NCBI RefSeq assembly: GCF_036013955.1
Contig: NZ_CP107903.1
Coordinates: 8,866,001-8,930,000 of the forward strand
Source of the DNA: Streptomyces sp. NBC_00459
GTDB lineage: Bacteria; Actinomycetota; Actinomycetes; Streptomycetales; Streptomycetaceae
Length of the DNA stretch: 64,000 nt
Reading direction: 5' to 3'
Position numbers and translations under genes: made by a program. Position 1 is the first letter of the stretch; each line of letters starts with the position of its first letter. This document shows positions 8,606 through 16,370 of this stretch, piece after piece. Under the pieces are notes generated by a model, which saw only the letters and a list, made by a program, of their open reading frames with translations, made no database searches and was not told the origin of the DNA.

Positions 8606-8634
8606 TTGACGTGCGCACGACCCGGATTTACGGT
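8606..8634 (+). promoter_or_regulatory. Likely promoter of the secreted GH43 gene
   Basis: TTGACG at 8606-8611 and TACGGT at 8629-8634 are separated by 17 nt, an almost ideal spacing for a vegetative (HrdB-type) promoter. The predicted start near 8641 gives a leader of about 68 nt before the GTG at 8709. Confidence 0.6.
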
Positions 8635-8654
8635 CTGACCGATTTACCGAACTG

Positions 8655-8672
8655 CGTTCGCAATGTCGAACG
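8655..8672. promoter_or_regulatory. Inverted repeat in the GH43 leader (possible operator)
   Basis: CGTTCG and CGAACG form perfect 6-bp arms around CAATGT, just downstream of the predicted transcription start and upstream of the AAGGAG ribosome-binding site (8697-8702). The position suits a repressor roadblock. The regulator is not identified. Confidence 0.45.
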
Positions 8673-8708
8673 TAGAGAGCCGTCGGTTGGATCACCAAGG
8701 AGCCGTAC

Positions 8709-10097
8709 GTGAACACTCCCCGCCCCACGCCCTCCCGTCGTAGCCTGCTGCGTGCGCTGGCCGTCCTGCCCGCCTCGGCGCTCGTCGTGGGCGAACTGCC
8801 CGGGCTGCTCGGCACCGCCGCCGCGGCGGCCCCGCCCAGCGGCTCCGCCACGCGCTACACCATCGTGCCGTTCCTCAACAGCAACGACGGCACGGTGAAC
8901 GTCTACCAGTCCGACGACGCCACGGACTTCCGGCTCGTGCAGTCCTCGGCCTACACCCCGCCGAGCAACCGCATCCGCGACGCGAGCGTCCTCAAGCACA
9001 CCAACGGCTACTACTACGTCACCTACACCACGCACACCTGGCAGGACACCAGCACGACCATCGGCTTCGCCCGCAGCTCGGACCGCGTCAACTGGACCTT
9101 CCTGTACGACTACACGGTCCCGATCACCAACCTGTCCCGCGCGTGGGCACCCGAGTGGTTCGTCGACAGCGACGGCAGCGTGAACATCATCGTGTCCTGC
9201 TCGGTCACCAGCGACGAGTGGATCTTCACCCCGTATCTGCTGAAGGCGACCAACTCCGCGCTCACGGCGTGGAGTTCGCCGGTGGCGCTGTCGGGCATCG
9301 GATCGAACCACATCGACACGTGCATCGTGAAGATCGGCTCGACCTATCACGCCTTCCCGAAGAACGAGACGACGAAGTACATCGAGTACGCCACCGCCAC
9401 CAGCCTCGCCGGCCCCTACACCATCTCCAAGACCGGCAACTGGGCCGGCTGGGGCAGTTACCGCGAGGGCCCGTCCGTGATCCAGCTCGACAACGGCGGC
9501 TGGCGGATCTTCTTCGACGGCTACGGCGACGGGAAGTACTACTACAGCGACAGCTACGACACGTTCGCCACCTGGACCGCCGCGAAGGCACTGCCCTCGA
9601 TCTCCGGAACCGCCCGTCACTTCACAGTGGTCAAGGAGACGGTCAGCGGCGGCCCGAGCCTGTCGAAGAACGTCACGCGCTCCTTCCAGTCGGTCAACTA
9701 CACGACGCGGTACTGGCAGGTGCAGTCCTCGCTGCTCAACCTCCCGGTGGTGAGCAGTTCCAGCACCACCGCGCTCAAGCAGGCGTCCACCTTCACGGTC
9801 GTCGCCGGACTGGCCGACGCGAGCGGCTACTCGTTCCGCGACAGCTCCGGCAACTACCTTCGCCACTACGACTACCGCGCCCGTTTCGACGCCAACGACG
9901 GCACGTCGACCTTCGCGAAGGACGCCACGTTCATCGCCCGGACGGGCACGGCGTCGGGGTCGGTGCGTTTCGAGTCGTACAACTACCCGGGGTACTTCCT
10001 GCGGCACTACAACTACCAGCTGCGGGTGGACGTGACGGACGGCACGGACACCTTCCGCCAGGACAGCTCCTTCCTTCCGGTGACGGCCTGGGCGTAG
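8709..10097 (+). CDS. Secreted GH43-family arabinofuranosidase-like enzyme with AbfB (CBM42) module
   Basis: A 462-residue exported glycosidase. The N-terminus has a twin-arginine-like signal (SRRSLLRALAVLPASALVVG ... AAAAA). The catalytic part (about 48-310) is a five-bladed GH43-type beta-propeller: RDASVL places the first catalytic Asp, and PEWFVDSDGSVNI and YREGPSVIQLDNGGWRIFFDGYG follow the family pattern, the last containing the likely general-acid Glu. The C-terminal 140 residues match an arabinose-binding AbfB beta-trefoil, with YLRHYDYRARFD and FLRHYNYQLRVD as repeats. The GTG start has AAGGAG 6 nt upstream. Substrate is probably arabinan or arabinoxylan side chains. It is transcribed alone, convergent with the PucR-type regulator. 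Confidence 0.88.
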   Translation: MNTPRPTPSRRSLLRALAVLPASALVVGELPGLLGTAAAAAPPSGSATRYTIVPFLNSNDGTVNVYQSDDATDFRLVQSSAYTPPSNRIRDASVLKHTNGYYYVTYTTHTWQDTSTTIGFARSSDRVNWTFLYDYTVPITNLSRAWAPEWFVDSDGSVNIIVSCSVTSDEWIFTPYLLKATNSALTAWSSPVALSGIGSNHIDTCIVKIGSTYHAFPKNETTKYIEYATATSLAGPYTISKTGNWAGWGSYREGPSVIQLDNGGWRIFFDGYGDGKYYYSDSYDTFATWTAAKALPSISGTARHFTVVKETVSGGPSLSKNVTRSFQSVNYTTRYWQVQSSLLNLPVVSSSSTTALKQASTFTVVAGLADASGYSFRDSSGNYLRHYDYRARFDANDGTSTFAKDATFIARTGTASGSVRFESYNYPGYFLRHYNYQLRVDVTDGTDTFRQDSSFLPVTAWA

Positions 10098-10108
10098 TCG
10101 CCGCCCCG

Positions 10109-11194
10109 CTAAGTACGCCCCAAATGCCGCATGGTCAGGGCCAGTTGCAGTCTGAGCCGGCCCTGCGGGGTACGGACGGGCCAGCCGAGGAGTGCCTCGG
10201 CGTGGCCCAACCGGTCCTGAAGCGTGGAGTGATGGACGCTGACCTCGACGGCGGCAGCACGCAGGCTCGCCGTCGAGGCGACGGCGTGCAGTGTCGTCAG
10301 CATCCAGGGCGCGTCCGCGACCGCGGCCTCCAGCGCCCGCACATCGGGCGGCGGCTCCGCCCCCGGCACGACGAGCTCGGCGAGCAGCCCGATACCGCCG
10401 AGCTCGTCGGCGTACACGACCCGTGGTCCGGGGGAGTACGGGGTGCCGTCGGCGGTGAAACGGAGCGCGGTGCGGGCGGCGGCCCAGGAGCCCGGCAGTT
10501 CGAGCACAGGCACGGCGGGGCCGACCCCGACCCGGCCGGACGGGAGAGCGAGGCCGGCGGATCCGTTGTCGGCGGCGGCCGGCCTGGCACGGGCCGAGTC
10601 CTCCGAGGCCGGCAGCCGGCCTTCGACGGGGACCGGCGCGCGCAGGGCTGAGGCGGCGAGGACACGGGGCGGACCGCCCAGCGGGGCGACCGCGTGGGCC
10701 GGAGCGGCCGGGTCCAGGCCCAGCCGGCCGGCCGCGTGCAGCCGTATCTGCTCCGGGGCGGTTGCGTCCAGAAGGGTCTCGACGAGCGCCGGGTCGTCGG
10801 CGTGGGCCGAGGGCGCGCGACCGCGGGTGCGGTCGAGGACGAGGCGGATGGCAGCCGCCGCCCGTTCCAGGATCACCGCGTCGACGACGTTGGGCGGCCC
10901 CGCCCGCTCCAGCCACAGCGCCGGGGCACCGTCCGGCGACAGTGCGGCGGACGGCCAGTCGGGGTCAGGCGGCTGCTCGGTGTCCCGACGGCGTCCGTCG
11001 GTCTCGACGCGCAGACGCACCCGCCGTCCGGCGTCCGACAGGCGCGCAGGACACCCGGCCAGCACGGCGGCCCCACGCACCAGCGCCTCGAGGCCGGCCC
11101 GGTGCTCGGTCAGCCGGTCGAAGTAGGCGATGACCCGGACGGCGGCGCCGGCATCCGGATCCAGCGCGGTCAGCCGCCCCGCCAGCTCTTTCAT
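10109..11194 (-). CDS. PucR C-terminal helix-turn-helix transcriptional regulator
   Basis: A 361-residue regulator. Only the C-terminal 70 residues are easily recognised: VASTASLRAAAVEVSVHHSTLQDRL followed by GWPVRTPQGRLRLQLALTMRHL, the PucR/CdaR-type helix-turn-helix that ends many actinobacterial regulators. The upstream 290 residues are Ala/Pro/Arg-rich with no clear sensor domain. The start at 11194 (MKELAGRL) is the first ATG of the frame. The gene converges with the GH43 gene, so it is not obviously its regulator; the 243 bp upstream contain two copies of the dispersed repeat. Confidence 0.75.
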   Translation of the reverse strand: MKELAGRLTALDPDAGAAVRVIAYFDRLTEHRAGLEALVRGAAVLAGCPARLSDAGRRVRLRVETDGRRRDTEQPPDPDWPSAALSPDGAPALWLERAGPPNVVDAVILERAAAAIRLVLDRTRGRAPSAHADDPALVETLLDATAPEQIRLHAAGRLGLDPAAPAHAVAPLGGPPRVLAASALRAPVPVEGRLPASEDSARARPAAADNGSAGLALPSGRVGVGPAVPVLELPGSWAAARTALRFTADGTPYSPGPRVVYADELGGIGLLAELVVPGAEPPPDVRALEAAVADAPWMLTTLHAVASTASLRAAAVEVSVHHSTLQDRLGHAEALLGWPVRTPQGRLRLQLALTMRHLGRT

Positions 11195-11254
11195 GGCCCC
11201 ATGGTGCCAGGTGCTCCGCAGGTTGTGCGGTTCCTTGGCTGCGGGCCCGGTGGG

Positions 11255-11287
11255 GGCTGGTCGCGCAGTTCCTCGCGCCCCTGGGGG
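11255..11287 (+). repeat. Dispersed GC-rich intergenic repeat, copy 2
   Basis: GGCTGGTCGCGCAGTT followed by CCTCGCGCCCCTGGGGG. The element continues into a small hairpin GGGGGC-TGC-GCCCCC. It lies in the 243-bp gap between the PucR-type gene start and the 3' end of the esterase gene, 88 bp before copy 3. Confidence 0.75.
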
Positions 11288-11342
11288 CTGCGCCCCCCCA
11301 GCCCCCGGTCACGTGTCCTGCGGGTTGTTGTCCTGTGTTCTG

Positions 11343-11389
11343 CTGCGGTCCGGGTGGGGCTGGTCGCGCAGTTCCTCGCGCGCCTGGGG
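11343..11389 (+). repeat. Dispersed GC-rich intergenic repeat, copy 3
   Basis: A second tandem copy in the same gap, with the same flank (CTGCGGTCCGGG-type leader, then GGCTGGTCGCGCAGTTCC), differing in the final CGCGCGCCTGGGG. Together with copy 2 it shows that the element can occur as direct repeats. Confidence 0.7.
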
Positions 11390-11398
11390 CCGCCCCTG

Positions 11399-11431
11399 GG
11401 GGCCGCGCCCCAGCAGGGGAGGCGCGGCCCC
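11399..11431 (-). terminator. Terminator hairpin after the esterase gene
   Basis: GGGGCCGCGCC (11399-11409) pairs perfectly with GGCGCGGCCCC (11421-11431) across an 11-nt loop, starting 7 bp beyond the stop of the esterase gene (11438). There is no U-tract, as usual for Streptomyces terminators. Confidence 0.65.
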
Positions 11432-11437
11432 ATGCGC

Positions 11438-12412
11438 CTACTCCGCCAGCAGCCTGCGCAGCCAGTTCACCTGGGCTGCCTGGCAGGCCTGGGAGAGGAC
11501 GGCCTGGGGGGCGAAGCCGTCGAAGCCGTGGAAGCCGCCCGGCCATACGTGCAGCTCGGCGACACCTCCGGCCTGCCACAGGCTCGTGGCGTAGGCGACG
11601 ACCTCGTCGCGGAACGTCTCGGCGGAGCCGACGTCGAGGAAGGCCGGGGGCAGCCCGGACAGGTCCGTCGCGCGGGCCGGAGCGGCGTACGGGGAGACGT
11701 CCGGGCCGCCGCGCCGTTCGCCGAGCAACGCAGTCCAGCCCGTGTCGTTGGCCGTGCGGTCCCACACGCCGAGGCCCGCCATCTGGTGCGTGGACGCGGT
11801 GTCGTTGCGGTCGTCGAGCATCGGGCACATCAGCAGCTGGCCGATGGGCCGCGGACCCTTGCGGTCCCTGAGGAGCAGCGCCAGCGCCGCCGTCAGGCCA
11901 CCGCCCGCACTGGCGCCCGCGATGACGATCCGCTCGGGGTCGGCGCCGATCTCCTCGGCGTGATCGGCGGTCCACAGGAGTCCGGCGTACACATCGTCGA
12001 TGGGCGCCGGGTGCGGGTGCTCAGGCGCCAGCCGGTACTCCACGGACACCACGATGGCGCCAAGTTCCCCGGCCCACCGCAGAGCGGCGTCCACGCCGAC
12101 GCGGTTGTTGCCGATCACCATGCCGCCGCCGTGGACGTGGTAGATCACGGGCAGCGGACCGTCCGTCGCCGGAGCGACCGGGCGGCAGATCAGCAGCGAG
12201 ATGTCCGGAGCGTTCTCGGGGCCCGGCACGACCCGGTCCTCGACCTCGAAGACCCCGCCCAGCGTCAGGTCCAGGTCCGCCAGCATCGCGAGACCGGGCC
12301 CGTTGCGCGTGGCCTCGATCTCGTCCATGGTCAGCTGGGGCGGCACCGCATCCTTGATCATTTCCAGGACGGCGGCGAGTTCCGGGTCGAACGGGGGCGG
12401 CGTAAGCGTCAT
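11438..12412 (-). CDS. Alpha/beta-hydrolase (hormone-sensitive-lipase family esterase)
   Basis: A 324-residue cytoplasmic esterase of the HSL (family IV) group. The oxyanion-hole motif HGGG is at residues 94-97 (VIYHVHGGGMVIG) and the nucleophile Ser168 lies in GASAGGG; the acid and His are expected in DVGSAETFRDE and GGFHGFDGF. Natural substrates are short acyl esters, unspecified here. It is monocistronic, followed by a strong hairpin. No secretion signal is visible. Confidence 0.9.
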   Translation of the reverse strand: MTLTPPPFDPELAAVLEMIKDAVPPQLTMDEIEATRNGPGLAMLADLDLTLGGVFEVEDRVVPGPENAPDISLLICRPVAPATDGPLPVIYHVHGGGMVIGNNRVGVDAALRWAGELGAIVVSVEYRLAPEHPHPAPIDDVYAGLLWTADHAEEIGADPERIVIAGASAGGGLTAALALLLRDRKGPRPIGQLLMCPMLDDRNDTASTHQMAGLGVWDRTANDTGWTALLGERRGGPDVSPYAAPARATDLSGLPPAFLDVGSAETFRDEVVAYATSLWQAGGVAELHVWPGGFHGFDGFAPQAVLSQACQAAQVNWLRRLLAE

Positions 12413-12669
12413 TGCTTCTGCTCCTCATGCTGCGTGCGGCGGATCGTACGGCGATGGTCCGCGCGCCCGTCGGGTTCCGGCAGCCGCCGTACGGCGGGAC
12501 TTGCCCGCCATCCGGCGGGTAGCCTGGTCGGCCCCGCGTCGCCGCAGGAGAACCCGCACCACTGACCTGGGGATTTTGCCAGGTGATGAATCGTTGTTCA
12601 CCGCATTGGGGTGGAAATGATCAGGGGTGATGACAACGCTGCCAATGCCCCCCTTCCTCTGGAGTACCT

Positions 12670-13641
12670 GTGAACGTCTCATTCGCCGTCTGGACGCTGA
12701 CGGTCGTCGGCCTGTGCGTCCTCGTCGCCGTCGACTTCTTCATCGGCCGCAAACCCCACGACGTGTCCCTGAAGGAGGCCGGCACCTGGACCGTGGTGTG
12801 GGTCGTCCTCGCCTGTCTGTTCGGGCTCGGGCTCGCGATCTACGGCGGATCCAAGCCCACCGGTGAGTTCTTCGCCGGGTACATCACCGAGAAGTCGCTG
12901 AGCGTCGACAACCTCTTCGTCTTCGTCCTGATCATGGGCAAGTTCGCGGTGCCCTCGCAGTACCAGCAGCGGGTGCTGATGGTCGGCGTCCTGGTCGCCC
13001 TGGTGCTGCGAGCCGGGTTCATCGCGGCGGGCGCGGCGATCATCTCCACGTTCTCGTGGGTCTTCTACATCTTCGGCGCCTTCCTCATCTGGACCGCCTG
13101 GAAACTGGTCCAGGACGCCAAGAAGGGCTCGCACGAGGAAGAGTACGAGGAGAACAAGCTCCTCAAAATGGCCGAGAAGCGATTCGGCGTCGCGGACCGG
13201 TACCACGGCACCAAGCTGTTCATCGTGGAGAACGGCAAGCGGATCATGACGCCGATGATGGTCGTCATGCTCGCGATCGGCTCCACGGACGTGCTGTTCG
13301 CGCTCGACTCCATCCCCGCCATCTACGGGCTGACCCAGGACCCGTACATCGTCTTCACCGCCAACGCCTTCGCCCTGATGGGCCTGCGCCAGCTGTACTT
13401 CCTCATCGGCGGTCTGCTGAAGAAGCTGGTCCACCTCAGCTACGGCCTGTCGATCATCCTCGGCTTCATCGGTGTGAAACTCGTCCTGCACGCGCTGCAC
13501 GAGTCCGGCGTCCACGTCCCGGAGATCTCCATCCCCTTCTCGCTCGGCTTCATCGTCCTTGTACTGGCCGTCACGACCGTGACGAGTCTGCGGGCCTCGA
13601 AGAAGCAGGAGGAGGCCGAGGCCGCCCAGCCGCAGGCTTGA
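12670..13641 (+). CDS. TerC/Alx-family integral membrane protein
   Basis: A 323-residue polytopic protein with seven to nine hydrophobic segments. Family motifs are clear: SLSVDNLFVFVLIMGKF (acidic pair in a membrane helix), FLIWTAWKLV and the paired GSTDVLFALDSIPAIYGLTQDP / FTANAFALMGLRQLYFL. TerC proteins are linked to metal (manganese) export, tellurite resistance and loading of metal onto exported proteins. The GTG at 12670 has GGAG close upstream (12661-12664). The 257-bp upstream region was inspected for a yybP-ykoY manganese riboswitch, which often precedes terC genes, and none was recognised. Confidence 0.92.
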   Translation: MNVSFAVWTLTVVGLCVLVAVDFFIGRKPHDVSLKEAGTWTVVWVVLACLFGLGLAIYGGSKPTGEFFAGYITEKSLSVDNLFVFVLIMGKFAVPSQYQQRVLMVGVLVALVLRAGFIAAGAAIISTFSWVFYIFGAFLIWTAWKLVQDAKKGSHEEEYEENKLLKMAEKRFGVADRYHGTKLFIVENGKRIMTPMMVVMLAIGSTDVLFALDSIPAIYGLTQDPYIVFTANAFALMGLRQLYFLIGGLLKKLVHLSYGLSIILGFIGVKLVLHALHESGVHVPEISIPFSLGFIVLVLAVTTVTSLRASKKQEEAEAAQPQA

Positions 13642-13710
13642 CTTCGCGTGCGCTCCAGGAGCTAGCGTCGCTCGTCGAACACCGCTGGATGCAGGCGAAC
13701 GGAGACGGAC

Positions 13711-14592
13711 ATGCGGCTCGGCGTGCACATCAATCGGTTCAACCACTCCGGGGGTGGCCCCGCGCTCGGCGCCGAGCTGGCGGCGGCCGGTGCCGCTGCC
13801 GAGGCGGCGGGCGTCCACCGGCTCACGGTCATGGACCACTACTTCCAGATGGAGTTCAACGGCGGCGCCGAGGACCCCATGCTGGAGGCCTACACGACTC
13901 TGGGCTTCCTCGCCGCCCACACCTCCACGGTCCGCCTCGGCGCCCTGGTCACCGGCGTGACGTACCGCCACCCCGGACTGCTCGCCAAGATCGCCACGAC
14001 GCTCGACGTGCTCTCCGGCGGCAGGGCGACCCTCGGCATCGGGGCGGCCTGGTACGACCGTGAGCACGAGGGGCTCGGGGTGCCGTACCCCGCGACGGCC
14101 GAGCGGTTCGAGCGGCTGGAGGAGACCCTGCGGATCTGCCTCCAGATGTGGGACCCGGACACCAACGGGCCCTTCGAGGGCACGCACTACCGGCTCGCCG
14201 AGACCCTCTGTGTCCCGGCGCCGGTCAGCTCACCGCGCCCCGAGATCATGATCGGCGGCGGGGGAGAGCGGAAGACCCTGCGCCTGGTCGCCCGGTACGC
14301 GGACGCCTGCAACCTGTTCGCGAGCACCCCGGAGGAGGTCGGGCACAAGCTCGACGTCCTGCGCGGCCACTGCGACAGCGTGGGACGCCCGTACGACGAC
14401 ATCACCAGGACGCTTCTCTACATGGGCGACGCGCCCGAGAAGAACGACGTCGACGCCTTCGTCCGGGACATCGAGGGCTACGCGAAGTTCGGCATCGAGA
14501 CAGTGATGCTGGGGCCGCGCACGGGCGAGCCGGCCGCATGGATCGAGCAGTTCGCGGCCCCGGCGGCGCGGCGCGCGGCAGAGCTGGGCTGA
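13711..14592 (+). CDS. LLM-class F420-dependent oxidoreductase
   Basis: A 293-residue TIM-barrel of the luciferase-like monooxygenase superfamily, of the type that uses coenzyme F420 in actinobacteria. Features are the N-terminal MRLGVHI strand, LTVMDHYFQ, RLGALVTGVTYRHPGLLAKIATTLDVLSGGR-type core (the most conserved LLM region), LGIGAAWY and PEIMIGGGGERKTLRLVARYADACN. The ATG follows GGAG 9 nt upstream. Substrate cannot be predicted. The gene lies 69 bp after terC, so they could share a transcript, and ends at a strong bidirectional terminator. Confidence 0.88.
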   Translation: MRLGVHINRFNHSGGGPALGAELAAAGAAAEAAGVHRLTVMDHYFQMEFNGGAEDPMLEAYTTLGFLAAHTSTVRLGALVTGVTYRHPGLLAKIATTLDVLSGGRATLGIGAAWYDREHEGLGVPYPATAERFERLEETLRICLQMWDPDTNGPFEGTHYRLAETLCVPAPVSSPRPEIMIGGGGERKTLRLVARYADACNLFASTPEEVGHKLDVLRGHCDSVGRPYDDITRTLLYMGDAPEKNDVDAFVRDIEGYAKFGIETVMLGPRTGEPAAWIEQFAAPAARRAAELG

Positions 14593-14602
14593 GGCCGGGG
14601 GC

Positions 14603-14643
14603 AAGACGGAGGGCCCAAGACGGAGGGCCCAAGACGGAGGGCC
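14603..14643. repeat. Three direct repeats of a 14-nt unit
   Basis: The unit AAGACGGAGGGCCC occurs at 14603-14616, 14617-14630 and (last base changed) 14631-14644. The third copy forms the left arm of the downstream hairpin, so the array appears to be an expansion of a terminator arm. Confidence 0.8.
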
Positions 14644-14671
14644 GGAGCCTGTGCGGCTCCGGCCCTCCGTC
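14633..14671. terminator. Bidirectional terminator with a perfect 17-bp stem
   Basis: Bases 14633-14649 are perfectly complementary to 14655-14671 with a TGTGC loop. It sits between the convergent LLM oxidoreductase (stop 14592) and FMN reductase (stop 14685) genes. Confidence 0.88.
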
Positions 14672-14684
14672 ACAGTTGCGTCGA

Positions 14685-15242
14685 TCAGGCGGCGACGGAC
14701 GTGGCCTCGCCGTGGATCAGGCCGATGACCTCGGCCAGCTGCCCGGCGACCTCGGCGTCGTCGGAGGGGTGCGTCTCGGCGAAGCGGACCAGCGAACCCG
14801 GGATGGCGAGCTTGACGTCGAGAACCTTGGCACCGGCGATGCCGGCGGCCTTGCGGGCCTCGTCCTGCGCCCAGACGCCGCCGAACTGGCCGTAGGCGGT
14901 GCCGACCACCGCGAGCGGCTTGTCGGTGAGGGCGCCGGCGCCGTACGGGCGGGACAGCCAGTCGATGGCGTTCTTCAGGACGGCCGGAATCGTGCCGTTG
15001 TACTCGGGCGAGAAGAGCAGCAGCGCGTCGGCCGAGTCGGCCGCCTCGCGCAGTGCGACGACGGAGGCCGGGAGGCTGCCTTCCACGTCGATGTCCTCGT
15101 TGTAGAACGGGACGTCGGCGAGGCCTTCGAAGAGCACGACCTCCGCGCCCTCCGGGGCGTGCTTGACGGCCGCCTCGGCGAGCTGGCGGTTGGTGGAACC
15201 GGCACGAAGGCTGCCGACGAGGCCAAGGATACGAACTGACAT
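14685..15242 (-). CDS. NADPH-dependent FMN reductase
   Basis: A 185-residue flavodoxin-fold reductase. The FMN phosphate loop GSLRAGSTNRQLAEAA is at residues 10-25 and SPEYNGTIPAVLKNAIDWLSRP (about 78-99) is the family signature. Such enzymes reduce free or bound FMN, quinones or chromate with NAD(P)H. The ATG at 15240-15242 has GGAG 7 nt upstream. It is divergent from a TetR gene across a gap that holds two matching palindromes, so it is very probably the TetR target. Confidence 0.92.
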   Translation of the reverse strand: MSVRILGLVGSLRAGSTNRQLAEAAVKHAPEGAEVVLFEGLADVPFYNEDIDVEGSLPASVVALREAADSADALLLFSPEYNGTIPAVLKNAIDWLSRPYGAGALTDKPLAVVGTAYGQFGGVWAQDEARKAAGIAGAKVLDVKLAIPGSLVRFAETHPSDDAEVAGQLAEVIGLIHGEATSVAA

Positions 15243-15282
15243 GGGGGACTCCACAGAGGGTTGAAACACTGCCGTCACGATC

Positions 15283-15331
15283 CGGACCGAGGTCCGTTTA
15301 AAGTTCTACCAGTGAAACGGACCGTGGTCCA
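15283..15331. promoter_or_regulatory. Pair of TetR-type operators between the FMN reductase and TetR genes
   Basis: Two copies of the palindrome CGGACC-NN-GGTCC(G/A): CGGACCGAGGTCCG at 15283-15296 and CGGACCGTGGTCCA at 15318-15331, centred 35 bp apart. The arms continue into GTTTA and GAAA flanks. The location in a divergent TetR/target gap supports autoregulation plus control of the reductase. Confidence 0.8.
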
Positions 15332-15348
15332 GTTTTCTTCCGAGGCGT

Positions 15349-15354
15349 TACGCT
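15349..15354 (+). promoter_or_regulatory. Possible -10 box for a leaderless TetR transcript
   Basis: TACGCT lies 6 nt before the ATG at 15361, which would put the transcription start at or beside the start codon; no ribosome-binding site precedes the ATG. The -35 position would fall within the second operator (15318-15331). Leaderless mRNAs are common in Streptomyces. Confidence 0.4.
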
Positions 15355-15360
15355 GGCTTC

Positions 15361-16071
15361 ATGTCCGACTCCCTGCCGCCCTTCCCGGAGCCCCAGTGGC
15401 CGGCCGGCGAGCACCTGCTGCTGGAACTGGGTAACGGCATCGGCGCCGATACCGACACCGACACCGATACCGACACCGAGGTCGGAGCCGACGAGCCGTG
15501 CCTGCGAGCCGACGCCGCCCGCAACCGCGCCCGCCTCCTGGAGGCCGCCGCACGGCTGGTCGAACAGTTCGGTGCGGCCGGCGTGACGATGGAGGCGGTG
15601 GCCGCCGCCGCGCAGGTGGGCAAAGGGACCGTGTTCCGGCGCTTCGGGGACCGCACGGGCCTGCTGATGGCCCTGCTCGACCGCTCCGAGCGGAGCCTGC
15701 AGGCCGCCTTCCTGGCCGGCCCGCCGCCGCTCGGACCCGGGGCGCCGCCCGTGGAGCGGCTGCGCGCGTTCGGCGTCGAGGTGCTGCGCCGGACCGTCGA
15801 CGAACTGGAACTGCAGCTGGCCGCCGAGGGCCAACCGGGCCGCCGCTTCGCATCCGCACCCCGCATGGTCCGGTCCGGTCACGTCGCCATGCTGCTGCGT
15901 CAGGCGATTCCGGGCGCCGACTGCGAACTCCTCGCGAAAACGCTGATGGGATATCTGGACCCGGCCCTCATCCATCACTTGACCAAGCAGTGCGGGATGT
16001 CGCCGGCGCGGATCGAGGCGGGCTGGATCGATCTCGTCGACCGGATCGCGGGCGGCGCGCCTCCGCGTTGA
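15361..16071 (+). CDS. TetR-family transcriptional regulator with an Asp-Thr repeat
   Basis: A 236-residue repressor. The DNA-binding domain is at about 50-100: RNRARLLEAAARLVEQFGAAGVTMEAVAAAAQVGKGTVFRRFGDRTGLLMALLD. The C-terminal ligand domain is of the type common in actinobacterial TetR proteins. The unusual N-terminal extension of about 48 residues contains five Asp-Thr pairs (residues 30-39) encoded by a GA(T/C)ACC hexanucleotide array at 15448-15477. Operators matching a TetR site lie just upstream. An internal start is possible but none has a better signal. Confidence 0.88.
   Translation: MSDSLPPFPEPQWPAGEHLLLELGNGIGADTDTDTDTDTEVGADEPCLRADAARNRARLLEAAARLVEQFGAAGVTMEAVAAAAQVGKGTVFRRFGDRTGLLMALLDRSERSLQAAFLAGPPPLGPGAPPVERLRAFGVEVLRRTVDELELQLAAEGQPGRRFASAPRMVRSGHVAMLLRQAIPGADCELLAKTLMGYLDPALIHHLTKQCGMSPARIEAGWIDLVDRIAGGAPPR
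15448..15477 (+). repeat. Hexanucleotide microsatellite inside the TetR gene
   Basis: Five units of GA(T/C)ACC in frame, encoding (Asp-Thr)5. Slippage by whole units would keep the frame and change only the length of the N-terminal tail. Confidence 0.85.
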
Positions 16072-16247
16072 GCGCGATTTTCGGCCAACTGCGCCGGTCG
16101 CACTCCGGCGTGCGGGGGTGGTCAACCCATGGGACCTGTCCGGGACTTGATCCCGGCTGTCCGGAAAGCGCGTTCGGTGCGCGGCGATACGGGGTGGGGT
16201 CGTGAAGTGGTCGTACGACAGGCTCGGGACAGCTGGAAATGATCATT

Positions 16248-16286
16248 CCAAAGCGTTTTGGTAAAGCGCTTTCCTGAAGCGCTTTC
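16248..16286. promoter_or_regulatory. Three LacI-type operators upstream of a LacI gene
   Basis: CCAAAGCGTTTTGG (16248-16261), AAAGCGCTTT (16263-16272) and GAAGCGCTTTC (16276-16286) are three adjacent copies of the AAAGCG(C/T)TTT palindrome with the central CG typical of LacI-family sites. They are 13-15 bp apart centre to centre and lie 85-123 bp before the LacI start codon, so autoregulation is likely. Confidence 0.75.
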
Positions 16287-16370
16287 GTCAACCGCGTTTG
16301 CTATCAGGTCGATTGCGAAGTTCCCCCGGTCAAAACTGTGCCCCGAGCTTCTGCAAAGATGCCGTACGTC

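Noticed and set aside
12413-12669. yybP-ykoY manganese riboswitch before the terC-family gene
   Set aside because: This riboswitch often precedes terC genes, but the conserved GGGGAGUA and GCCGAAG-type elements were not found in the 257-bp upstream region.
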